NCBI GenBank assembly: GCA_028274465.1
Contig: CM051458.1
Location: 101,634,855-101,698,854 of the forward strand
Length of the DNA: 64,000 bases
From: Plantago ovata
Taxonomy: Eukaryota > Streptophyta > Magnoliopsida > Lamiales > Plantaginaceae
Direction: 5' to 3'
The notes under the pieces are model-generated. The model made no database searches and had not been told where the DNA came from. It saw only the letters and a list, made by a program, of their open reading frames with translations. Positions 1-10,992 of the stretch are shown here, piece after piece; positions within the stretch are counted from its first letter, which is position 1, and each line of letters begins with the position of its first letter. The translations under genes were made by a program, and so were the position numbers.

Positions 1-3000
1 TGTTGGACTGGGATATAAGGCACTGCTCCTGCACCAAATTTATGAGGCTGGACAACATTATAGTTGTCCGTCAAAGATGAGTAACTTCCATTTGCAATAT
101 TAATCATCTGTTGGATTTGAGTTGTTGCCATATTCGGGAATGAACTACTGTTGTTGACAGCTGTAACAGGTCTGTTGCGAGGAGCTGATTTTGGGCTTAT
201 GAAGGGAAGGATTTTTGACGTTGCAGCTGGGGACTGCTGCATAGTAGTTGGCCTTGGAATTACTGTAGGAAACTTTATGGGAAATGATGAGTTCCCCATT
301 CTTGCCTCTGTCAGGTATTTCTGCAAAGCACGAGCCACTGTTACATGCTCCTGCTCATCTTTGTGGAATTTTTCTGAACTCTCTGATTGCTGTACTACTG
401 GATTAGAAGTAAACACAGGATTTGGTATTAGATAATATGCTACAGCATGTGAGTTGCAAATATAAATCAAGTATTACATATACCGGCAATTCGAAGCAAA
501 CTTTTGGGAGTTTGACATTCTGAAATTCGAATTCCATGATTTTTGGTACATGCCAAGAAATTTATGAGCACTTGTTCTTTGGCTGAATATTATTCCGCTG
601 CTATTGTTTCTCTTTTAAGATAATTATCCGATTAGGACAACTTTAGCAAAATGACAAGTTCAACATAAGTAACTATCAGCCATACACAGTTATTTGACTT
701 AGAATATAAGTTTAAAGTGTGATCGTCATCCAGTTTATCTTTAGTACCTAAACATATTACAATAAGCCTCTTAATTGAGAAAATGTGACCTTCCAAAAAA
801 TAGGTGGAACAAATGAACACAAGCAATAGACGCTTTAACAGGTGGCCCTTACACAATTTTCAATGAGGCAGCACAATCACAGTTAGGACACAGGAAATGT
901 AAGCAACAGATTCCCCAATAGGGTTAACGTGCTTGCCCCCAGAACCCCCGTAATGCATGTGCTGGTACCCTTGTGACAAGCAATAGATATATGATTCTCA
1001 ACAATTTCCAAAAACGATGAACTTTTTTTTTTCCTTGTTCTTTCCCTGTACTTTACTTTATGCTCCTGTAGTTCTTGTTAAGAGTATTCTTATGAACCCC
1101 GCTGACATGTAACAAGGAATAGCTATATAACTACAGACTCAAGAAAACCTGCACCCGAAAAATCCTATCTAGATCATGTTGATCTGAATACTTACGTGTC
1201 TTAAGTGACAACCAAGCGGCCATGGCGGCATTCTTTTCTGCTTGCTTTTTGTTCTTAGCTGGCTCGCCAGAAAATACAACGCCCGCCAACTCTACTGTAC
1301 AGGTGAAAACAGGAAGGTGGCCTGAACCAGTTCTAAAAGTTGTATAAACTGGCAATGAGGCTCCGACTCTTTGTGAGACCTCCTGCAAGAGATTCTTGTA
1401 GACACCTGTCTCATCCTGCATTACAAGGATTGAAGTTAGCACAGTAACTCCATAAGTGAGAATCACATAGTATATAAACAGAAAAGACTCATAAAGTTAC
1501 AAAATCAAATAATACAAAGCGGATAACTAGATAAATGTAACATTTTGGTTATTGATGATTGGACTGAAAATGCAGATGCATGTAGCAAGCAGCCAAGAAC
1601 CAGTTCAAGAAATGGTACAAAGGTCATGGCATCCAGTGGAAAACCAGCAAAACATACATATCAAGCACTTTCCATAATTATATGTTTTACACATGTCCAA
1701 CCCTGAACCCCAAGCCTAAGTTTCAGCCCTTTGGAACATGAATTAGTAGAGCATTTCCATGAGCAGAAGGCAGCGCAGAATGATCAGATGCTGTAATCGT
1801 GTTTCAGAAGTCCTGGTCCATCTTAGGGCACCAGCAGAGTCATTACCAATGCACATGCACGCAAAAGATAGCTTTGCCCCTAATTCACCATGTTTTTCAC
1901 ATAGGTTTTTCAGATAATTATCGTAAGCACAGTTTATCATGACAGTGTCAGCTATACCTAAATAATAAATCTACACTATCATGATTTTTATTTAACTCTT
2001 CATTGTATCACGCATAGGATTGGCCAAGTTGCAACTTGGTTGTTGCTAACAGTTCCATAGGATTAAGAAGAAACATTTTATTATCTTGGGAAAGATCTTT
2101 CAGATGTTCAACAGGACAAAAAGGTATATCTATGCCTGGCAACAGCTGTGTAAACTTATTAGTTATTTGACCTTCTATAATTGGAGCAGAATAAGGATTT
2201 TGGTTAACTTGCGTCACCAACGTGTTAGCACATTTGTCCGTTTTTACCATCATGTCCTCGATCGTCGATGACGGCTCATAAAAGTTAGAGCATACGTCAC
2301 TCCACCTCTTCATACATTCAAATGACTCAATGGATATGTCAAATAGAAAACTCTGAAACTTCCCTCATAAGAATAAAAATCATTTCACAACAAGAGGCAT
2401 GGTATATGGATTGATGTTTCAGGGTTTTTGCTAGAAATTTGTAGGCATGAGGTTTCATTGATTTAGCTTTAATTTAATTGGCACAAAGAATTAATAAAAA
2501 ACATTAGTAAAATGCACTGAAAGACAAAATAATATACGATGAAATAGTAGACTCACAAAATATAATCTGGGAAAGGAACACACTGGTTAGTTTTCAAATT
2601 TGTAAAATTTGGAAGCTTCATTCCCGTTGATCATAACCAACATTAGGAAGCCTAAGGCTTAAATTGTGGTATCATCTAGTATTTAACTTAATTAGGCACG
2701 TGCTCAAACAAACACATAATCCAAACTCGATATTGGGAGGCTTATTTCCAAACATATATGGTAACAAATTGTTGCGTCACCTTAGGGTCCACATACAAGA
2801 AGTATGAGATGTGAAGCACAAAATTCTTCTTCTGACTTCTAACCAGCAAAATGCGTCACGTACAGTTAAACTACTCTTTAATATAACGACATTCTCTTTG
2901 ATTTTGAAAAGTTGAAAACAATTCTAAGCGGGCAAATGTCGCACTATTCAGAAGTAGCCAAAATTAGTGCTGGAATGCATGGGGACGTAATCACCAATCA

Positions 3001-4080
3001 TATGCACGCTCTGGGGAAACCATTGAGAAAAACAAAACCTCACATATCAATGAGTTAGGAAATTGAGTTGCTTATAAAACCTCTTCACAGACTTCAGATA
3101 TTCAATCTTCAAAACAAGTATTAGGGGCTTGAGCCATAAGAAACATTTGATCATATAACATAGTATATATTTCCAAAAATATTACTCCAACATTTGAAAA
3201 TAAAGATTCCAGATATCCCCCATCACATAGTCCTACATCCTCCATCCCAAAACAATCGGTACATTTCACCGGGTATAAATTTTAATAGTTTTAGACAAGT
3301 TTAACTAGATGGACTGTTATACCATACTTATAAAATATCCTTAATCCATGTACATACTTATGTTTTTTCATTGATATCTTCTTAGAGTAGAGGCAAAATA
3401 GGTCAAAATAAAAATTCATTCACAAATATAGAAACAACACATCCCCATAATTTGAGACAGATGAGAAGGAAAACAACCCTAGTTTTTGGCGACGGCGGAA
3501 GTACTGAGAAGTTCCGATGCCCAATGCATAATGTACTATTTGATCAACCTAAATTTCTGCATACCAAATCAAGCTAATAGCCATTCCGAATCTATCAACA
3601 CATAAACCATAGTGAAAACCCCACTGCATTTACCAACAAATCCAGATACTGAGGTTCATTCAAACCAAGCAAAACAACACAGCAAACTGGCATTTATAAT
3701 CATAACTATTTCGCCCTGGTTTCACATGAATACACCCACTTATCTAAACAAAACAATCATCCTAATTTGTCCATTTTCGTCATAATCAACGAACAATTAG
3801 GTACTAATCAAACAAAATAAGCAACAAATTATACCAATATCCTGGCGGCGAGAGAATTGTAAGGACCACGGCCGGCGAGAGCATTCAAAGCCACCTCCGC
3901 CGCCGAGTGCTCCGCCTGGCGAAGCGTGGAGCAGTAGCTCGGACTCTCGAACGACTCGCCGTTGAAATTGACAGCGGCTTTAAAACGCGGAGCGTGATCG
4001 GGACCTTCCCTAAAGCTTGTGTACGACGGCAGATTGAAGCAGCTCCGCTGCGCCAGCTCCTGTAGCTGGTTCTTATACAT
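1..4080 (-). CDS. Double-stranded RNA-binding protein, DRB2/DRB3/DRB5 type (3' end outside window)
   Basis: Plant DRB proteins bind dsRNA through two N-terminal dsRBDs and act with Dicer-like enzymes in small-RNA pathways. Exon 1 is 3835-4080 (82 codons, starts MYKNQLQELAQR, ends AARIL before a GT donor) and encodes dsRBD1, about residues 1-70. Exon 2 is 1196-1415, starts DETGVYKNLLQEV and encodes dsRBD2 with the conserved KNKKQAEKNAAMAAW helix. Exon 3 is on the complement of 1-439 and contains EQEHVTVARAL and SKILPFISPK, typical of the DRB tail. It is still open at position 1, so the C-terminus is missing. The exon 3 acceptor may be after base 440 or about 31 bases further downstream; both keep the same frame. 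Intron 1 is unusually long (about 2.4 kb) and holds two unexplained ORFs. The family call is firm from the dsRBD sequences; the exact paralogue is inferred. Confidence 0.9.
1743..2313 (-). other. Two unexplained minus-strand ORFs inside DRB intron 1
   Basis: Two ORFs, 2008-2313 (101 codons) and 1743-1940 (65 codons), lie in the long intron between the exons for dsRBD1 and dsRBD2, on the same strand as the gene. The larger one has a balanced composition (for example PGIDIPFCPVEHLKDLS), less biased than chance AT-rich ORFs nearby. I do not recognise either. They could be the remnant of an inserted coding sequence, an alternative exon, or chance. Confidence 0.3.
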
Positions 4081-4500
4081 CTCTTCACGAAAACAGGAAC
4101 CAAATCAGTACAATAAAAAAATTCAAAAAAATAAAATAAAACACGAAATGTAAAGCAGAATAGAGTAAAGTAGATTTTTGAAATCAAATTCTAGAAGATT
4201 AGAGTAGAATGTACCGAGCAAATTGGGCGAAGTGAGAGTTCAATTGAGATCGGTTAGGGTTTATGCATGCATTAGTCGGTTGGAAGATAGCACAGGTGGA
4301 GATTTCTCGCGAGCTTGGTTTTAGAGAGAGAGAGAGAAATGAGGTCTTTGGTTTTTGGTTAGCAGCAATAACTAAAATGAGGTATGGCTTAAAAACCAAC
4401 GTCACAAAGAGAGTGAGAAACAAACAAGAGAGAGAGACAGAGAGAGAAGAAAGAGAGATTTTCAAGTGCAGTCAAGTTTGTTAGAGTTTTTATCAATAAT
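4081..4500 (-). promoter_or_regulatory. 5' leader and promoter side of the DRB gene, with GA/CT microsatellite
   Basis: Upstream of the DRB start codon on the minus strand. Just before the ATG is a pyrimidine-rich stretch ending in AG, so an intron in the 5' untranslated region is possible. Positions 4321-4345 and 4430-4455 are GA repeats on the plus strand, i.e. CT repeats on the coding strand, a common feature of plant 5' leaders. No clear TATA box was found. Open frames here on both strands lack homology and look like chance. Confidence 0.4.
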
Positions 4501-5084
4501 ATACTACGCTCGTGTGCACGGTTAGATCTTATCAGGAGATATCCCACCCGTTAGATCAGTTGACTTTTATAGGATTGTGAGTTTGACTGTCATATATGTG
4601 CTCAAATGTCTCCCATCATTATTCACGAAACAAAACCAACTGATAAAGTGAATATCACTGTTTAGATTTGGTAAAGCAACTAAAAAAGTGAGTGTACTTT
4701 ATTCGATTTGGTAAATCTAAATATTAATTTAAGAGTATTTGCTTAGATTTCATAAAAAGAAGTAGTAATAAATAAAAGTAGGTGTGTTTGATGAAACCGT
4801 TAAAACTAACAAATAAATAAAGTAAGTGTAACCGATTAGATTTGGTAAAAAGAACAGATAAAGTAGGTATACTTGATTAGATTCCGTAATAAAGTGTAAG
4901 TATACTTGATTAGTTTTGACAAAACGAACTAACAAAGTTATTGCAACTCATTAATAGTCACTTTTGACTATTTACATCTCTATATATTTATGAAACTCAA
5001 CTGGTGAAATAAAGTGGAATCTCTTAAATGATTGTCAATTAGTTAATTTGACTTGGATCGTTTTATCAAATGTAATCAGTGTGC

Positions 5085-5260
5085 AACTTTATTTTCTTTT
5101 TGGAAACGGCAAAAATTTTAATGGCGAAAAAAATTACAAATACAAGTACACAAGAATTGCACCCAACAGAAATTGATGCATATAGCCCGTTATGGTCGTT
5201 GTAAATCATAATCACTCATATCGTCTAGTATGCCTTTTCACTAGCAGAAGCCGAGAGTTC
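5085..5260 (-). mobile_element. LINE 3'-end fragment (minus orientation)
   Basis: The segment GGAAACGGCAAAAATTTTAA near 5103 is the reverse complement of the same tail seen at 6187-6344 (TTGCCGTTTCC followed by poly-A), and both share the CCCGTTATGG/CCATAACGGG region. This indicates a short, diverged, 5'-truncated LINE copy in the opposite orientation. Borders are approximate. Confidence 0.45.
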
Positions 5261-5503
5261 AAGAGTGACGAGATGGCAGTCATCTATAGCTATGACTGGG
5301 GAAGTGGAATTCTATATGAGACTAGTTTCGGTAACAAAGCAAACATATGAAGATAAACTTCTTGGACCGTAGTGCCAATCACAGAAAAAGACAACACACA
5401 CTACTGCGTAACTTATTTTTTTATTTTTTCCGAATCTAATCATGTACATTTACTTTATTAATTCATTTTATCAAACTTAATCAAGGACACCTACTTTATT
5501 AAT

Positions 5504-5755
5504 TACTCTCTCCCGTTTTTAATAATCGTCGTTTTAGTTTTTTCACTATTTGAAACTAGTTGTTGTTTTGCATGTCCCAAGAAAAAATTCAACATAATTA
5601 ATGCATTTTGTTGAATTCATACCATTTAGAGGTATTATATTGGTTGACATTTGTAATTAATGTAATATTTTTAGGAAATTACTAAACTTAATAAGGTGTA
5701 TAAAAATGTGTGAAAATTATAAAACAACAATTAATAAAAAAGATAGGGGAGAGTA
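5504..5755. mobile_element. Stowaway-like MITE (252 bp)
   Basis: Inverted termini begin TACTCTCTCCCG on the left and, on the complementary strand, TACTCTCCCCTAT on the right, followed by matching AATAATCGTCGTTTTA and ATTAATTGTTGTTTTA stretches. TA dinucleotides sit at both ends, as expected for Tc1/mariner-derived Stowaway MITEs. It is inserted in the right-hand array of the surrounding inverted repeat. Confidence 0.65.
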
Positions 5756-6186
5756 GTTATTTTTGGTGCGCTTACTTTATTACTTTATTAGTTCGTTTTA
5801 CTAAATCTAATAAGGCACACCTACTTTATTAATTACTTCTTTTTACCGAATCTAATAAGTAGACTTACTTTGTTAGTTCGTTTATTCAATAATGTCACTT
5901 TGTTAATTTGTTTTACGAAAGATAAAGATGCCAGACAAGATATAATAGGCGAGCCTTTTTTTTTTTTTTTTTTACTTAAACACATAATATATTAGTTAGG
6001 AAAATTAGAGGTTACACCTATATCATCGTTTGGGTTGCCACTACATGTTCGCTAATTACCAAGTATTTCGAAATTAAAGTGTTCATGGATATACACATAT
6101 CCCATACAAATTTATCACTATAATAATAGTATTACAGTTGAACTTTATTACACCAACACTAGATTTGTCACTATACCAACACTAGA

Positions 6187-6344
6187 TAACCATAACGGGT
6201 CTAAGGTTGAACATGCTTTTATATTTCTCTTGGTTTATGGATTGGAACATAGAGGACGTGGGTTGTGCACTTCTTATGCACTTTGTTTGTACCTGTTTTC
6301 TTTTGTTTCGTAATAAAATTTTGCCGTTTCCAAAAAAAAAAAAA
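6187..6344 (+). mobile_element. 5'-truncated LINE copy with target-site duplication
   Basis: About 158 bp ending in TTGCCGTTTCC plus a poly-A tail. It is flanked by a near-perfect 16-17-bp direct repeat: ACTATACCAACACTAGA at 6170-6186 and ACTATACCACACTAGA at 6345-6360. Poly-A plus a target-site duplication is the signature of LINE retrotransposition. No coding part remains. Confidence 0.7.
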
Positions 6345-6580
6345 ACTATACCACACTAGAGTAATAATGTAAATATACTTGGTTTATGGTCACTTTTGAC
6401 AATTACCGTATATACAGTATTTATGATAGTCTGAAATAAAATAAATACTACAAAAAAAAAAAACTATACCACACTAGAGTAATAATGTAAATATACTTGG
6501 TTTATGGTCACTTTTGACAATTACCGTATATACAGTATTTATGATAGTCTGAAATAAAATAAAAACTAGGAATATTAATA
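6345..6580 (+). repeat. 118-bp tandem duplication, two nearly identical copies
   Basis: Units 6345-6462 and 6463-6580 begin ACTATACCACACTAGAG and are virtually identical apart from the end of the unit. The first unit ends in a poly-A run like the LINE tail just upstream, so the duplication postdates the LINE insertion. The near identity implies a recent event. Confidence 0.8.
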
Positions 6581-7066
6581 AAATGATTGATTATTTTTTC
6601 TTAAACAAACACTAGATTTGTCACTTAGTACTTAATTTCCATCATGAGTACATTTAATGGTGTGTGCCTACGATTTGAATAGCCAGCAATGAATCGATTA
6701 ACATGCATTATTTAGGGGAAATGCTGTTCACTTTGACCATGTAGATTGTTTTATGCACTTAATGATTTTTGCAAATTTATTTATCAAAATTTAGATTCAT
6801 TGAACTTGCGTTAACATTTTAGTTCTTCATAAAATAAAAAAAAACATTTTAGTTGCCTGGTTTAAGTGTTGACAGATGTAGTATTTAATTTAGTAGTCGT
6901 GGTGTCATATTCTGGTCAGAAAGAACAGAACATCCTTCGTCATATTTGCCATCTGGAGAAGAATTTGGATAGGACTAGAAAGAAAGTGATTTTCTCAGCT
7001 ATTAATGGTGTTAGTACTTAGTAGCAAGGAAGAACAGGATGGGGATATTACAACTGTGATTTGTGC

Positions 7067-7134
7067 ATTGTGCATAGGGAGCTTAACTTTCGGTTTATAT
7101 TATATAATAAATATTTGGCGGTTTCAATAAAATA
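7067..7134 (+). mobile_element. Very short LINE 3'-tail remnant
   Basis: About 68 bp containing ATTTGGCGGTTTC followed by AATAAAATA, resembling the other LINE tails here. It is flanked by AACTGTGATTTGTGC (7052-7066) and a related AACTGT...GATTTGTGC (7135-7154), a probable imperfect target-site duplication. Confidence 0.4.
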
Positions 7135-7154
7135 AACTGTGATGTGATTTGTGC

Positions 7155-8259
7155 GGAGCTTAATAGTTGATCATCTAATTAAGTTAGTAAGTAGTTGATC
7201 TTTTGGCAACTATGTTGGTGGGGAGACTGATATTTTGTGTAACAATTTTACTTGTGTGGGATAGTTGCATGTGTATTTTGTGCGAAAATAAAAAACATTC
7301 GATCAAATATGTTTTTGTAATATTGGTTTAATATGTATATAGTGCTATACAATGTAGATGATATCTTAAAACCATAATAACACCTATTGTTAGTCTATGT
7401 TACTTTCATATAAAAATAATATTTAAATTCAATTCATTTCAATTTTCAAATATATTTAGTTGGTTTTTATATTAAAATATGTTTAATTCCGTTTAGAATT
7501 TATTCTCAATAACAGTGTAATAGTATATGAGAATACAAAAACTAAGATGTATAGATAGATAAAGAATTTTTTTGAGGGGACCACCTCCTCTTTCTTTGTC
7601 CCATGCCTTCGGCTATATATTGAAAAAAATAATGTCCGTATAAAAGTTTATGTTGGAATTTTGAAATTAACTCAAAATTGTGTTACAATGATTCATATTG
7701 ACACGCACGAATCAAATGTCCTCCAGTCATGGTTGGCTGCGAAAGGGAAGAAAGGGCATGTTATTGCATGAACAACGTCAGGACATTAACGAGAGAAAGG
7801 GGAGGGAGGGAGGGAGAGGGGTTCGGGGAAGTCATCTTCTTATTACATCAAATTGTAAATAATGGGTTGTGACGTGCGACATATAAATAGTAGTTATTGG
7901 ATAACAGTTTTATGTTACTAGAAGACGTGTAAAAGAAATCGACGCGCATTTATCTCTAAGGAACCTTATACTGATTTTATTTTAGATGATTTACACGGTT
8001 GGACTGTCATTCCACAAACTAACCACAATTTGGACGACCCGTGCAGATAAAAATCCCAACCGTTTTCCATATAAAATTTAATGGTGTTAGAAAATGTTAA
8101 TGATATATATAGTGAAAATACGGTGGCACTAATCGTTGATTAAATAGCAATATTAAATACTCCATCGGTTCGAAAATGGTCATTACAATTTAATACTTCA
8201 CTATCTAAGTATCTAGTATGGTGCACCAAGGCTCAAATTAACACTACTAGTATTCTATT
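7155..8259. other. Intergenic spacer, no gene seen
   Basis: AT-rich spacer downstream of the minus-strand gene at 8260. It contains a G-rich tract at about 7799-7829 with four or more runs of three or four G separated by single A residues, a potential G-quadruplex on the plus strand. No ORF with homology was found. Confidence 0.5.
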
Positions 8260-8967
8260 TCAAAACTCTTGCATAGACGCGGCCACTAATGTGGCCGTGG
8301 GATGGTTTGCGCCGCAGCTTAGCGCCCGCACCAGCCCCCACATCCCCTTGTCTCCGCTCTTGCATCCACCATTATTCTCCGCGGTACTTGGAAATCCAAA
8401 CATCGGGGATAATGGCTGTTTTCGCGACTTTTGCCTGCTCTTCCAGTCCCTCAATACCGCTTCTTGATTAAAACTTGAAATGCCAAACATGCACAAGTAC
8501 CGTCCCGCCTTTCCAGACAACGTAGGCATCAATACCGACATCTTACGTTCATCTCGGTTACTCTTAGTCCCATTCGTGGAATTCGAAACATGCACCTTGG
8601 AACTTCTCTTAGAAGTAATAAAATTCCATGAGAACAGGCTCTTTAGTGTCTTCTTGCTTTCAGCAACAGGCTCCTTCGACTCCACGATCTTATTATCCGG
8701 CTGCTTGTAAGGAATTAGTTTCCCGCAAAAGATGATGTTCTCCGAAAGCGAGGCGGATTTGGCAGAACTGATGAGTTCTCGGCTTGAGAATTCGAAGTAC
8801 TCGTTCTCCTGAGAGGAGAACGAGCTGGATGAGCAATCTTCCTCCCACTCGGAACTTCGATCACTGTATAGAGGAAGATCACATAGAGACAGAGTTTCCT
8901 CTGCTTCTTCTTCTTCCCCTTCTCCATCTCTCTTCTCTTCTTCTACAAGTGTTTTGTTCTCTGCCAT
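8260..8967 (-). CDS. Plant-specific protein of unknown function, 235 aa
   Basis: Single-exon ORF with an ATG start at 8967 and a TATA box (TATATA, about 9010-9015 on the minus strand) about 45 bases upstream. The N-terminus is acidic (GEGEEEEAEE), followed by a serine-rich stretch with ENEYFEFSS and then ENIIFCGKLIPYK. The middle is basic and serine-rich and the C-terminus is Gly/Ala-rich. I recall similar FEF...IIFCGKLIPYK combinations in uncharacterised plant proteins but cannot assign a function or a family name. There is no signal peptide, membrane segment or enzyme motif. The conserved-looking blocks and proper promoter make a real gene likely. Confidence 0.75.
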   Translation of the reverse strand: MAENKTLVEEEKRDGEGEEEEAEETLSLCDLPLYSDRSSEWEEDCSSSSFSSQENEYFEFSSRELISSAKSASLSENIIFCGKLIPYKQPDNKIVESKEPVAESKKTLKSLFSWNFITSKRSSKVHVSNSTNGTKSNRDERKMSVLMPTLSGKAGRYLCMFGISSFNQEAVLRDWKSRQKSRKQPLSPMFGFPSTAENNGGCKSGDKGMWGLVRALSCGANHPTATLVAASMQEF

Positions 8968-9004
8968 GGTTTGTGTTTGAAGCTAAGCTTGAAAGGTATG
9001 ATTG

Positions 9005-9018
9005 GTTTGTATATAAGC
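9005..9018 (-). promoter_or_regulatory. TATA box of the 235-aa unknown gene
   Basis: GCTTATATAC on the minus strand, about 45 bases before the ATG at 8967, the usual placement for a gene with a short leader. Confidence 0.5.
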
Positions 9019-9317
9019 ATGGGGCTTCGGTGGGTATAAGTGGGTGACTAGTATTATTAAACTTGAAGTGAAGGAACGTGGAAAAAATTGGCTAAGTAGT
9101 ACTATTAAGATAGTGATATATGTGCATTAAAGAAGGGAAAAGTAGTGTTGGAATCTTGGATGTATTGGGGATTCTAGATGGATTAAGATTAGTTCCTTCT
9201 AGATGTACTATTAGTATCGGGCAGCAAGAAAATGTAGATGTGAGTAATAAAATAGGAGGTAAGTTCTTGTTTGTGTTCTAGAATAGCATGCAGTTGATTT
9301 CTTTATTTCACGCTAGA

Positions 9318-9555
9318 CTTAGCCCATTACACCATCAAGACACATGATAGTGTACCCCACACATATGTGACCCACATGTATGTGTCTTGGTGGTGTAATA
9401 GCCTAGTCTAGCATCTCATAAACCCTGATTATGCAACTTAGTCCATTACACCATCAAGACACATGATAGTGGACCCCACACATATGTGACCCACATGTAT
9501 GTGTTTTGGTGGTGTAATAGACTAGTCTGGCATCTCATAAACCCTGATTATGCAA
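9318..9555. repeat. 119-bp tandem duplication of a palindromic MITE-like unit
   Basis: Two copies with an offset of 119 bp (about 9318-9436 and 9437-9555). In each, CCATTACACCATCAAGACAC on the left pairs with GTGTCTTGGTGGTGTAATAG on the right, giving a long hairpin of about 80 bp with an ACATATGTGACCCACATGTA centre. Copies differ at only a few positions. Termini and hairpin structure fit a short MITE carried along in a local tandem duplication. Confidence 0.75.
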
Positions 9556-9849
9556 GTTGGTTGGATTACTAGTAATTTGTTTATTTGTTTAGTTTTCTTT
9601 TTCTCTTCCCCTGATTTGGTATTGCTAAGACCTAGTAGTAGTGAGGATTGTTTAGTCAGATTCATGAAGTTTTTGACCATCTGTCAACTGAATGTTCTTA
9701 TCCTAAATTCAACATAAGTGAACCGAAAGTGGAAGTGTAACAAATACGGTTTATGTTCAACTATGGTCAACTTATACACTATATAGCACGTAAATATCAG
9801 AGTGGGATTTACGTGGTACAGTGAGTAGTCATATAAATACGGTTCCCAC

Positions 9850-10262
9850 TGTTAATTCGTAAGTGCAACAGTTGTATTATACGAACCTTTGTACTAACAT
9901 AAAATTCCAAATTTAAAAGACGTCAGATGTGGTAGTACAACAACTGTACTGCCGTATCTTTAATTTAATCATACCGAGGTAAAATTTATTTTTCATTCAA
10001 ACTATCACAACATACATCGCTACAGATAACGTTCATAATTCGTAAGTACAACAGCTGTACTATGAGAAACTTTGTTTAGTACTAATATGAAATTTCGAAT
10101 ATTAATTTTCTTTAAATATAGCGTACGGTTTTATCTTACAAACCTAAAATTTGATTCGTAAGTGAATCAACTGTACTATATGAATCCTTGATTAATACTA
10201 TGAAGTTTGAATTTTAAAAATAATAGTCATTTGATGCGTTAGTACAACAAACTGTACAGACT
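9850..10262 (+). repeat. Degenerate repeat array centred on a CAACAGCTGTAC motif
   Basis: Five related motifs occur at about 9866, 9933, 10048, 10165 and 10243: AAGTGCAACAGTTGTATTAT, AGTACAACAACTGTACTG, AAGTACAACAGCTGTACTAT, AAGTGAATCAACTGTACTAT and AGTACAACAAACTGTACAG. Three carry longer flanking similarity (ATTCGTAAGT before; TACTAA then AATTTCGAATTTT-like sequence after). Each core is nearly palindromic. It lies between the MITE duplication and the Mutator-like element. Function is unknown. Confidence 0.5.
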
Positions 10263-10736
10263 TACTCGATAAAGTTAACTATATGTATATATAAGTGTAA
10301 ATTGAAGGGTGTTTAACTGAATGCATTCATCACTCTTAACATTTGTGCATATGTCAAAATGTCGACCCATTTGAGACGTTCTCCGTTATAACAAATAGTT
10401 TTATAGCCAGTTTATATATATTTCCATTTTAACGATTCATTTGTTAAATGACAATTAAGATTTTGTTGAAGGTAAACAATCAAGGACTTTTCTACGGGCA
10501 GGCAGGCAATCGCCTTGCCTGACAACAGGCACCCAATCAAAAGTCGCCACGTCATTCGCCTTCGCCAACCCTTCGCCAAAAAGTTAAAATAATTATTTTT
10601 ATTTATTTTTCAATTAAATATAAATTTACTTAAATAACCTTGAATTAGAATAATAAATACAGTTATTAAAAAATATAGTAAAATAAAAATATTTACATTT
10701 ATTATTATTATTATCATTATTATCATCTTTTATTAT

Positions 10737-10880
10737 TCGGGCCAGGTGGGCTGATGACGGTTCGGGCCGGGCCCAAGAACCGGGAAGGTCCGGCCCGGGC
10801 CCGAGAACCGGGAAGGCCCGGCCCGGACCCGAGAACATGCTGCCGGTCAGAAACGGACCGGGAAGGTCCGGCCCGGATTC
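10737..10880 (+). repeat. GC-rich tandem block (GGGCCCGAGAACCGGGAAGG repeats)
   Basis: Three to four diverged copies of an approximately 30-bp unit with cores AACCGGGAAGGTCCGGCCC and AACCGGGAAGGCCCGGCCC, sharply GC-rich in an AT-rich background. The related block at 11515-11635 begins TAGGGATGGCAATGGGCCGG. Such blocks are typical of degenerate transposon ends in plants. It lies inside the Mutator-like element. Confidence 0.6.
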
Positions 10881-10921
10881 ATATCCCATCTTTGCATCTA
10901 ATTAAAAAAAATAGTAATTTT

Positions 10922-10992
10922 AATGTTGGATGTGGGATTTGAACCCAAGCCACCACAATGGAAGTTAGCTTACTTAACCAATAGGAGAATGT
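10922..10992 (-). repeat. tRNA-like segment (SINE or tRNA-derived)
   Basis: On the minus strand, ATTGGTTAAGTAAGC (box-A-like) is followed about 35 bases later by GGGTTCAAATCCCA, a near-perfect box B. A tRNA cloverleaf is not intact, so this is a tRNA-derived repeat rather than a tRNA gene. Confidence 0.4.

Larger units (their letters stand above)
4630..5900. repeat. Two inverted arrays of a degenerate ~43-bp unit flanking a ~0.5-kb core
   Basis: Left array, about 4630-4940: around seven diverged direct copies of a unit with core TTGATTAGATTTGGTAAAA followed by GAACTAA and AAAGTAGG. Right array, about 5430-5503 and 5763-5900: around five copies of the same unit in the opposite orientation (for example TTTTACCGAATCTAATAAG). 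The whole behaves as a large inverted repeat with subterminal tandem motifs, resembling ends of non-autonomous DNA transposons. No clean terminal ends or target-site duplication were identified. A LINE-like tail lies in the core and a Stowaway-like MITE interrupts the right array. Confidence 0.55.

Noticed and set aside
3220..3460. Stowaway-like MITE in DRB intron 1
   Set aside because: CCTCCATCCCAAAAC resembles one terminus, but I could not find a matching inverted end.
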